From Bacilli bacterium (GTDB taxonomy: Bacteria > Bacillota_I > Bacilli_A > RF39 > UBA660): a stretch of DNA of 38,111 nt. The stretch lies in assembly GCA_016296185.1 (NCBI GenBank), contig JAEDJT010000010.1, positions 1 to 38,111 on the forward strand, given 5' to 3'. The position numbers and the translations under genes were made by a program. Numbering within the stretch: the stretch's first letter is position 1; each line of letters starts with the position of its first letter. The notes beneath the pieces are model-generated. The model had not been told where the DNA came from and made no database searches. It was given only the letters and a program-made list of their open reading frames with translations. Positions 1 through 7,275 of the stretch are shown piece after piece.

Positions 1-1
1 T

Positions 2-37
2 GACAATTATATTTTTGAATCAATTGAAAAACAATAA
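2..37 (+). CDS. 3' tail of a plus-strand gene (possible, partial)
   Basis: One plus-strand frame is open from base 2 and ends in TAA at 35-37, giving a C-terminal tail reading DNYIFESIEKQ. The stop runs straight into the A-run of a hairpin arm at 36-51, which is how most genes in this window end. That makes a real gene converging on polC plausible. Eleven residues are too few to name a product, and the frame could be open by chance. Confidence 0.3.
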   Translation, partial: DNYIFESIEKQ

Positions 38-93
38 AAAAAAAGATATTCAATCTAAACTAGTCAATAAAAAGTAGACACTAAAAAAGACAC

Positions 94-903
94 TTAGAAC
101 CCTGATTCAATTTTATATTGAATTGGGGTTTTATAATTTAAAGCATAACTAGGTCTTTCATTATTGTAATAATCTATGTATAATTTTATTAGATTTGGAA
201 CGTCATCAGAATGTTTTAAATCAAAATCAATAAACAATTCTTCTTTAATCCAACCGTTTAATGATTCATTTACTGGATTATCTGTAGGTGTACCAGCTCG
301 ACTCATTGAACGTTGAATATTAAAATCATAAAGAAGATTGTTATATCTTTTAGAAGAATAAACAGAACCTTGGTCGGTATGCAAAATGACAGGTTCTTCG
401 ATTTGTTCTTCTTTTATTTTGCCTAAAACTTGATTTAATCCATCATAATAAGATCTAATATCTCCTTTACGAGATACTAATCCATATCCAACTATTTCTT
501 TGTTCCATGCATCAAAATACATTGTTAATTCATAATAAATACCTTTGACTTTAAATGCAGTCATATCAGATACAATTACTTCAAATGGTCTGGATAAATA
601 TTTCCATCCATTCCAAACTAAATTATTAAATGTTTCATGTTCTTCATCAGGTTTCTTCCATTGATAATGTTTTCCTTGATATTTAATATTTGCATATTTA
701 CAACATAAATGAACATGATGATCTGACCAAACAATTCCATATTTTTTCCTAGCATAAGCATTAATCCATCTATAACCATGTGCTTTATGTTTATTATGTA
801 TTGCAATTATTAAATCAATGTCTGATTGTCTTGATATCATTTTTAATGAAGGATGTTCTTGTCTATATTTCCATTTATAATAACCCGAACTACTTACAGA
901 CAT
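94..903 (-). CDS. IS3-family transposase OrfB (DDE integrase domain)
   Basis: This is the catalytic half of an IS3/IS150-type transposase. The start at 903 gives 269 residues. The rve-type integrase core has its DDE triad at Asp113 (VSDMT), Asp177 (HTDQGS) and Glu213 (NPVNES), followed by the usual WIKEEL and YNNERPSYAL segments. The same frame stays open upstream of the ATG as far as about 1030, well inside orfA. There it encodes the typical IS3 linker (QRERSWSRKG..., then a helical segment ending in SLCKYM). The active enzyme is therefore probably an OrfAB fusion made by -1 frameshifting, with the ATG at 903 at best a secondary start. The stop codon lies just inside the left terminal repeat. 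Confidence 0.95.
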   Translation of the reverse strand: MSVSSSGYYKWKYRQEHPSLKMISRQSDIDLIIAIHNKHKAHGYRWINAYARKKYGIVWSDHHVHLCCKYANIKYQGKHYQWKKPDEEHETFNNLVWNGWKYLSRPFEVIVSDMTAFKVKGIYYELTMYFDAWNKEIVGYGLVSRKGDIRSYYDGLNQVLGKIKEEQIEEPVILHTDQGSVYSSKRYNNLLYDFNIQRSMSRAGTPTDNPVNESLNGWIKEELFIDFDLKHSDDVPNLIKLYIDYYNNERPSYALNYKTPIQYKIESGF

Positions 904-950
904 ATATTTACATAAAGATTTGATCGAATATTTATTTTTATATTCATCTA

Positions 951-1307
951 TTATTTTGTATTCTTGTTGAATGTAGTAACGAATTCCTTTTCTTGACCAA
1001 CTCCTTTCACGTTGTAACCTTTTTTTAATCTGGCAATCTCAATATCTTTCTTCATTATTTCTAATTCAAGTTCTTCAATTTTATTTTTAGGTTTTATTAA
1101 ATGTAATCCAGCATTAGGATTTTTATGTTTTCCAGTTTGTGATTTTAAACCTTCGATTCCATTTTCATTATATTTGTTTAACCAAATATAAATTCTTTTT
1201 TTACTAATTTCATATTCATCAGATAGCTTTGCTGCAGATTCACCATTTAAATATCTTTTTACTATAATCTCTTTTTCTTGTGGTGTTTTCATATTGTTTT
1301 TTCTCAT
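951..1307 (-). CDS. IS3-family transposase OrfA (helix-turn-helix)
   Basis: A 118-residue protein with a helix-turn-helix in residues about 10-60 (PQEKEIIVKRYLNGESAAKL, then EYEISKKRIYIWLNKYNENG). It is followed by a basic linker and a helical, leucine-zipper-like segment (IEELELEIMKKDIEIARLKK). This is the layout of OrfA in the IS150 branch, where the HTH binds the terminal repeats. A strong ribosome binding site, AAGGAGGT at 1315-1322, sits 7 nt before the ATG. After codon Lys-Lys at the A7 run the frame continues about 20 codons to TAA, overlapping the upstream extension of orfB. Confidence 0.93.
   Translation of the reverse strand: MRKNNMKTPQEKEIIVKRYLNGESAAKLSDEYEISKKRIYIWLNKYNENGIEGLKSQTGKHKNPNAGLHLIKPKNKIEELELEIMKKDIEIARLKKGYNVKGVGQEKEFVTTFNKNTK
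1018..1026 (-). other. Programmed -1 frameshift site (A7 slippery run)
   Basis: On the minus strand the sequence is AAAAAAAGG, read in the orfA frame as TTA AAA AAA GGT. A -1 slip on A_AAA_AAA changes the reading to AGG TTA CAA CGT and enters the orfB frame, giving ARLKK followed by RLQRERSWS. IS3 elements commonly make OrfAB this way. An AAAGGAG stretch lies about 10 nt downstream on the minus strand and could serve as an internal Shine-Dalgarno for orfB. Confidence 0.8.
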
Positions 1308-1338
1308 TGAAAATACCTCCTTAAGTTAATTATTACAC

Positions 1339-1378
1339 AAAAAAATGTAGACTGTGTCTTTTTTGACTGTCTACATTT
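1339..1378 (-). terminator. Hairpin at the IS right end, terminator-like for polC read-through
   Basis: AAATGTAGAC (1343-1352) and GTCTACATTT (1369-1378) form a perfect 10-bp stem. On the minus strand the stem is followed by a run of seven T. The hairpin coincides with the IS right terminal repeat, so it would stop transcripts leaving polC before they entered the transposase genes. The outer three stem bases lie just beyond the proposed IS tip. Confidence 0.6.
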
Positions 1379-1414
1379 ATTCTATCACTTTAATCGAATA
1401 TCTTTTTTTATGTC

Positions 1415-4400
1415 TTAGAATAAACTCAATTGATTACTTTCAGACATATTATCTAAGCAACCTAATTCTTTTAATTTATCAATAGCACTTGAAGGACACT
1501 TACCTCTACTCTTCAAATCTTCAATAGAAATAAATGGGCCATTAATTCTAGCTTTAACAATACCCTCAGCAACGTTTTCACCAAGACCATCTAAAGCACT
1601 AAAAGGAATAATTAACCCCTTTTCATCATCAGTAATAACAAATTTAGTACCATCACTCTTATCTACATCAATATTTTTAAAGTAGAATCCTCTACATACC
1701 ATTTCTAAACATAATAATAATGTTTCTCTAACATCTTGTTCTTTATTTGAAGCCATATTACCTTTAGCATCAATTTCATCAATCTTTTGTCTTATTGCAT
1801 CTTCACCACGTATCATTGAAGCAATATCAAATTGATCACGTCTAATTGAAAGATATGCACAATAATATAAAATTGGATAATGAACTTTAAACCAAGCTAT
1901 TCTAAATGCAGATGTAACATATGCAGTAGCATGTGCTTTAGGGAACATATATTTAATTTTTCTACAAGATTCAATATACCATTCTGGAACATTATAACTT
2001 CTCATAAACTCAGCATGTTCAGCCCAAGTTGCAGGATCTTTACTTGGTTTACCTTTACGAACAAATTCCATAATTTTGAAAGCTTTACCAGCAGGTAACC
2101 CCATTGCAATTAAGTTAACCATGATATCGTCACGACAACCAATAACATTTTTAAATGGAACTTGAATAACACCTTCTTCATTAGGTGTACACAAATCTCT
2201 TGCATTACCTAACCAAACATCAGTTCCATGTGACAAACCAGATATTTTAATTAATTCGGCAAATGTTGTTGGTTTAGTTTCTTCTAACATACCTAATAAG
2301 AATGAAGTACCAAATTCAGGAACACCAAGTGTACCAGTAGGACAATATTTACGTCCATCTTTATCTGTACTACCTCTTAATCTATATCTATCTACACCTA
2401 ATACTTCTGGTCCAGCAAATATCTTCATTGTATCTAAGTCACCTAAATCAATAGTAGTAACGTCGAATTCTTCACCATGAGTAATATACTTTTTAGCTAA
2501 ATCTTGAAGCATTCTTAGAACGGTTGGATCATCGTGTCCAAGTATATCGAGTTTTAATAAATCGGCATCAATTGCATGGTAATCAAAGTGAGTAGTTCTC
2601 CAAACAGCTGTTGGATCATCTGCAGGATATTGGAAAGGAGTAAAATCCCAAATATCTTTATATCCAGGAACAACAACAATACCGCCTGGGTGTTGTCCAG
2701 TCGTTCTTTTAACACCAGTACAACCAACTGCAATACGTTCAACTTCAGGTACACGAATAAATGATTTTATTAATCCTTTTTTCTTCAAATCATCTTTACC
2801 AGTTACACCTAAACCATAACTATCTGCTTCTATCTTTAATACATCATATAATCTTTCTTCATAAAAACCTTGTACATAACCAAATGCTGTTTTATCAGCA
2901 ACAGTACCAATTGTACCTGCTCTATAAACATTATCTGTACCAAATAAAACTTTAGTATAATCATGCGCACTAGCTTGGTTATCACCAGAGAAGTTAAGAT
3001 CGATATCTGGAACTTTTTCACCAGCAAATCCTAAGAATGTTGCAAACGGCATATCATTTCCTTGATGAATCATTTGTACACCACACTTAGGACATTTACG
3101 CTCAGGTAAATCAAAACCAGATAAATAAACTTCTTCTTGACCAGTATTCTTATCTATATAACTAAATGATTTACCATCATCTTCATGGAACATTGAATAT
3201 TGACAACCAGGACAATAATAATGTGGAGGTAAACCATTACATTCAGTAATTCCCATCATTGATGCAACAAATGAAGATCCTACTGATCCACGTGAACCAA
3301 CTAAATATCCATCATCATTTGAATGTTTAACAAGTTTTTGAGCAATTAAATAAATAACGTCGAATCCACCACCAATAATACCAGTAAGTTGAGCTTTAGC
3401 TTGCTCTACAGCCTCTTCATCTGATAATTCAACTTCAGATTTTCTAATAACTTCTTCTTTCTTTAATTCAACTACTCCATCATAACCTGACATAATAACT
3501 TCATGTAAGAATTTAGGGAAATACTCTTCTCGTTCCTCATCGCTCATTTCTGGATGATCAATCTTAATCTTATCCATAACTAAAGCATCAATTTTATCAC
3601 CATAGAATTCTTGAGCAATTCTATCTTCAATATTTGGAGGAAGAGGATTTCCATACATACTCCAAGCTTTATTAAATACTAAATCTCTACAAGTTTCTTG
3701 AGAATGTTCAATAATTGGAGAATATGGTTTATCAGGATAATCAACAACTTCAATTTCTTCTAACATATCAATAATCTTATTAGGATTAGTAATTACAATT
3801 TCCTTAACTAATTCAGGATCATTTAAAAAACTAAATTCATCTAACATTTCTTTAGTAGTTCTAAAGAATTGATTAGGAATATGACCAGATTGAGCTGCTA
3901 CAGAATCATTATAAGCACTACATAACTTATATTGACTATCTTTTTCTCTAACTATACCAGCAACACTCAATTTACGAAGTGATGCAGAAACAGCTTTAAT
4001 CTTTTCTTGTTCACCATCTTTACCTCTTAATAATTCTTCTTCAGGATTATTCTTTTTAGGAGCATAAATACTAGCAATATTTAAAGCAGTAATAGGTATC
4101 TTTTTAACTTTATTTAAAACATAAATATATTTTAATACTTTTATATCTATTCCTGTTAATTTAACACCTTGTCCTTGAGCAATATTAATAGCATTATTAA
4201 TATTATCATTATTAGTATTAACTTTTTTACTACCATTTAAATATCTAGCTAATGGATGTCTTCCTTTACCAGGAACATTTTGATTAACAATAATTTCTCT
4301 ATAAATTCTATCTTCTTTATTAATATTATGTACATCTCCTGTAGCAACAACCATCTTGCCACATTTTTTTGCACAATCAATTATCTTTTTCAAACATTTA

Positions 4401-7264
4401 TGTAAATGATCAATATTATTAATATCATGACCTCTAAGTAAGTGAGAATAATTCTCAGGAGGTTGAACTTCAATATAATCATAAAATTCCATAGCTTTCA
4501 TTAAATCTTCTTCAGATCTTGTTTCAGCTAAATAGAATATTTCACCATTTAAACATGCACTACCAATCAATAAACCTTCTCTATTCTCTTCGATTAATTT
4601 TCTTGGAACCCTTGCATTTTTTTGAATAAAGTTTGTATTACCAAAACTTACTAATCTAAATAAATTTTTTAAACCAACTTTATCTTTAGCAATAAATGTA
4701 ACATGTTTAACATTATCATAAACATTAGCAATATGTTCTTTAAATGTTTTACCAGGAATATTTTCATACATTTGAAGATAATCATCATGACACCATTCAA
4801 ATTTCCATCTATATTCCATATTTCCATATTTTTCAAATGGATAACCAAATTTATCTTCTACTTGATCTTCTTCTCCTGGTTTAAATACATAATTTTTATA
4901 AGTACATAATTCACCAATTTTTTCTAATTTTTTAGGATCATTTTTAAAACTAATTTCTTCTAATAATCCTAAATCATTTAATTCACTAATTTTATTAATA
5001 CCTTCAATTTGTTTTAACATCTTAGCAAAAATATAACCTGTATTTTCAGAGTCGACATCCGCACCATGGTGTTGTCCAACATAAACAGTAATAACAATAG
5101 ATTTAGGACCAAAATTATCTGTAAAATTAATTTCAATATCATTTCCAGCTGGATGTAATACAACCTTACTTTCAAAATCAACTAATTCAATACCTTCATT
5201 AACTTCAACTTCAAGATTAACTTCTTCAGTTTTAGAAGCTTTATGTAATGTTTCTAAATGATATATATTTCTATATTTTTTAACTCTTTCTTCAGTAGTA
5301 ATATCAGTATCATAATATTCTTCTCTTTCAATATTTAATACATCTTCACCATCAACTTTAATACTTTTGAAAGCTTCACCTATTTCAGAATCAATTATTT
5401 TACCAGTAACACTTGATTCATTAACATTTTCTTCATCTTCTTCATCAGCTTCACCAGTATCAATACCATAAAATTTACCTAAAGCTTTTAAACTATGTTT
5501 CTTTAAATCTCTATTAATAACTCTTGATAACATTAATGTATCAATAATAGGATTTTCTAATTCACCTAAACCATATTTATAATATGCCATATCTAACATA
5601 TTTTTATCGAATCGAGCATTATGTGCTACTAATGGTAAATTACCAATCCATTCTTTAAAACGTTTAGTAACATTTTCTTCATTATCAGCATCTTTAACAT
5701 CATCATCAGATATATCAGTTACAGCTGTAATTTGTTCATCAATATGATGACCAGGATTAATTAATTCATCAAAACGATCTACAACTTCACCATTCTTTAA
5801 TTTAACTCCACCTATTTCAATCATAGAGTCACCTAAACCTGGATTAAAACCTGTAGTTTCTGTATCGAATACAACAAAAGTATTATCTTTTAATAAATCA
5901 TCATTTGGATTAAAACAAACATTTAAAAAATCTTCACATAATTCTAATTCAGCTCCATAACCTGCTTTAAAGAATTGTAAGTTTTTCTTATCTTCTTCAG
6001 CTTGAGCAATCATTTTTTTCATTTCTTCAATTCCTTCTTGATTGCCACTTGTTTGAATTTCTTCTAAACTTTTCTTTAATTCATCTATTCTAGCTTGAGC
6101 TTTTTTCTTTAATCCTTTATTATGAGAAGTTACTTCACCAAAAACATGAGGGAATGATTGACAACAATCATGGTCGGTAATTGCTATACCTTTATGTCCC
6201 CACTCAATAGCTTGCTTAACTAACTTGACTTCATCACATACACCATCCATTTGACTCATCATAGTATGAGAATGTAATTCAGCCCTTTTTTCAGGTTCAT
6301 CATCTGATCTTTTAAATGAAGGAATATTCTCTAAAGTTTCATATGTTTTAAAATTAAATACTAAATCATGTTCATATAAATCTTCTCTTACTTGACCTTT
6401 AAAAGTCCACCAAGTACCATTTTTTAAATCTTTAGATTTTTGAATAAAATCCTCTTCATCTTTAGCAAAACATTTAGCTAAAATACTTGAAGAATTATCA
6501 CTTATTTTTAAAGTAATTAAAAATAAATCTCTACCATCTTTAGTTTTTAATTGGTTAAACTCAGCACCAAATATATAAGCTTCTAAAGTAACATTGTTTT
6601 CTTCTTGATTTAAAGAATCAATAGTAACAACACCTTCTCTAGAATATTCAACCTTCTTCTTAGGTGTCCATTTACCATTACCATAAGAATTACCACTATT
6701 ATTAGATTGTTCAGGTTCTGGAGAATAATCAAAAGTAATAGGTCTATTTTTATCTGCTTCAATTTCTTCTTGAATTTTCTTTTGATTATCTAAATTAATA
6801 CTAGTAGTAATTTCCATTTCATAGAATCCTAAATTTTCTAATTCTTTACTTAAATTAGATAATTCTCTTTTAATAATGTCATATTCTTCACTCTTAGAAT
6901 CAACTTCAACAATAATAAAATCATCATCAATACTAATATTTTTATTTTCTAATGAAACTAAAGAAGGTCTTTTAACAATTAGATCTCCTAATAACACTTT
7001 AAAAGCTTCTAAAATATCATCATCTTCCATATCATTATAAATATAATTAACATGACATTTATTCTTACCATTTATCCCCTTTAAAGCATGTTTAGACAAA
7101 GATAAAGTTGCAACAGGATTAATTGGTCTATCGTTTTCAATAAACACTTCAAATGACTCAGTTTTCTTGTTTAAAACAACCTTAGAAATTTGAGCTTCTT
7201 TAAAGTCACCATTTTTATCATCAAAACCTACACTTTTAAAAAAGTTTAACAACTTATCTTGCAT
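1415..7264 (-). CDS. polC: DNA polymerase III PolC-type alpha subunit, enlarged by several insertions
   Basis: The replicative polymerase of low-GC Gram-positives, with built-in 3'-5' proofreading exonuclease. At 1949 residues it is about 500 longer than usual (around 1440). Order: N-terminal domain 1-180; OB fold about 210-310; PHP starting HSH 331-333 and TDHD 363-366; exonuclease with DTET (467-470), HNARFD (548-553) and the third motif HHGADVD (732-737); second PHP part to about 1010; palm with zinc cysteines C1351, C1354, C1391, C1394, PDIDLNF (1419-1425) and LLKLDILGHDD (1569-1579); C-terminal clamp-binding QLSLF. Extra segments lie at about 380-430 (coiled coil), 602-726, 766-852 and 1008-1128 (winged-helix-like). 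All catalytic motifs are present, so it is probably functional. It starts 11 nt after dnaE, with the ribosome binding site GGGTGAAG overlapping the dnaE stop. Confidence 0.96.
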   Translation of the reverse strand: MQDKLLNFFKSVGFDDKNGDFKEAQISKVVLNKKTESFEVFIENDRPINPVATLSLSKHALKGINGKNKCHVNYIYNDMEDDDILEAFKVLLGDLIVKRPSLVSLENKNISIDDDFIIVEVDSKSEEYDIIKRELSNLSKELENLGFYEMEITTSINLDNQKKIQEEIEADKNRPITFDYSPEPEQSNNSGNSYGNGKWTPKKKVEYSREGVVTIDSLNQEENNVTLEAYIFGAEFNQLKTKDGRDLFLITLKISDNSSSILAKCFAKDEEDFIQKSKDLKNGTWWTFKGQVREDLYEHDLVFNFKTYETLENIPSFKRSDDEPEKRAELHSHTMMSQMDGVCDEVKLVKQAIEWGHKGIAITDHDCCQSFPHVFGEVTSHNKGLKKKAQARIDELKKSLEEIQTSGNQEGIEEMKKMIAQAEEDKKNLQFFKAGYGAELELCEDFLNVCFNPNDDLLKDNTFVVFDTETTGFNPGLGDSMIEIGGVKLKNGEVVDRFDELINPGHHIDEQITAVTDISDDDVKDADNEENVTKRFKEWIGNLPLVAHNARFDKNMLDMAYYKYGLGELENPIIDTLMLSRVINRDLKKHSLKALGKFYGIDTGEADEEDEENVNESSVTGKIIDSEIGEAFKSIKVDGEDVLNIEREEYYDTDITTEERVKKYRNIYHLETLHKASKTEEVNLEVEVNEGIELVDFESKVVLHPAGNDIEINFTDNFGPKSIVITVYVGQHHGADVDSENTGYIFAKMLKQIEGINKISELNDLGLLEEISFKNDPKKLEKIGELCTYKNYVFKPGEEDQVEDKFGYPFEKYGNMEYRWKFEWCHDDYLQMYENIPGKTFKEHIANVYDNVKHVTFIAKDKVGLKNLFRLVSFGNTNFIQKNARVPRKLIEENREGLLIGSACLNGEIFYLAETRSEEDLMKAMEFYDYIEVQPPENYSHLLRGHDINNIDHLHKCLKKIIDCAKKCGKMVVATGDVHNINKEDRIYREIIVNQNVPGKGRHPLARYLNGSKKVNTNNDNINNAINIAQGQGVKLTGIDIKVLKYIYVLNKVKKIPITALNIASIYAPKKNNPEEELLRGKDGEQEKIKAVSASLRKLSVAGIVREKDSQYKLCSAYNDSVAAQSGHIPNQFFRTTKEMLDEFSFLNDPELVKEIVITNPNKIIDMLEEIEVVDYPDKPYSPIIEHSQETCRDLVFNKAWSMYGNPLPPNIEDRIAQEFYGDKIDALVMDKIKIDHPEMSDEEREEYFPKFLHEVIMSGYDGVVELKKEEVIRKSEVELSDEEAVEQAKAQLTGIIGGGFDVIYLIAQKLVKHSNDDGYLVGSRGSVGSSFVASMMGITECNGLPPHYYCPGCQYSMFHEDDGKSFSYIDKNTGQEEVYLSGFDLPERKCPKCGVQMIHQGNDMPFATFLGFAGEKVPDIDLNFSGDNQASAHDYTKVLFGTDNVYRAGTIGTVADKTAFGYVQGFYEERLYDVLKIEADSYGLGVTGKDDLKKKGLIKSFIRVPEVERIAVGCTGVKRTTGQHPGGIVVVPGYKDIWDFTPFQYPADDPTAVWRTTHFDYHAIDADLLKLDILGHDDPTVLRMLQDLAKKYITHGEEFDVTTIDLGDLDTMKIFAGPEVLGVDRYRLRGSTDKDGRKYCPTGTLGVPEFGTSFLLGMLEETKPTTFAELIKISGLSHGTDVWLGNARDLCTPNEEGVIQVPFKNVIGCRDDIMVNLIAMGLPAGKAFKIMEFVRKGKPSKDPATWAEHAEFMRSYNVPEWYIESCRKIKYMFPKAHATAYVTSAFRIAWFKVHYPILYYCAYLSIRRDQFDIASMIRGEDAIRQKIDEIDAKGNMASNKEQDVRETLLLCLEMVCRGFYFKNIDVDKSDGTKFVITDDEKGLIIPFSALDGLGENVAEGIVKARINGPFISIEDLKSRGKCPSSAIDKLKELGCLDNMSESNQLSLF
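3881..4243 (-). other. Winged-helix-like insertion in the PolC PHP region
   Basis: PolC residues about 1008-1128 interrupt the usual join between NVPGKGRHPLARY and the FFRTTKEMLDEFSFL segment, which are nearly adjacent in ordinary PolC. The insert has an Asn-rich linker, then helices (KLTGIDIKVLKYIYVLNKV, PITALNIASIYA, VSASLRKLSVAGIV) and a short strand pair (REKDSQYKL). This pattern resembles a winged helix-turn-helix of the kind found in transcription regulators. The frame is continuous with no intein or stop signature. The fold assignment is inference from the helix pattern. Confidence 0.55.
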
Positions 7265-7275
7265 GCAACTTCACC

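Larger units (their letters stand above)
73..1375 (-). mobile_element. IS3-family (IS150-like) insertion sequence, apparently intact
   Basis: The element is about 1.3 kb, with orfA and orfB on the minus strand and imperfect terminal inverted repeats. The left end reads GTAGACACTAAAAAAGACAC from base 74. The right end, read inwards, is GTAGACAGTC followed by AAAAAAGACAC, differing by one substitution region and one gap. The right tip begins TG, as expected for IS3 elements; the left tip begins AG. Both frames are open, the DDE triad is complete and the frameshift site is present, so the element looks recently active. I see no clear 3-4 bp target duplication. It lies just downstream of polC, between two apparently convergent genes. 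Confidence 0.85.
38..1409. repeat. Split 14-bp inverted repeat flanking the IS (likely interrupted bidirectional terminator)
   Basis: The left arm AAAAAAAGATATTC (38-51) and the right arm GAATATCTTTTTTT (1396-1409) are perfect inverted copies, about 20 bp outside the IS tips on each side. Weaker pairing continues inwards, ending in AATAAA (66-71) against TTTATT (1376-1381) next to the tips. Without the IS the arms would fold into a hairpin with A-runs and T-runs outside the stem, like the bidirectional terminator between ponA and nth. The alternative is that the arms belong to unusually long IS ends. Confidence 0.6.

Noticed and set aside
3881..4243. PolC insert as an intein
   Set aside because: No Cys/Ser at the junctions, no His-Asn at the end and no splicing-block motifs; the length is also too short for a usual intein.
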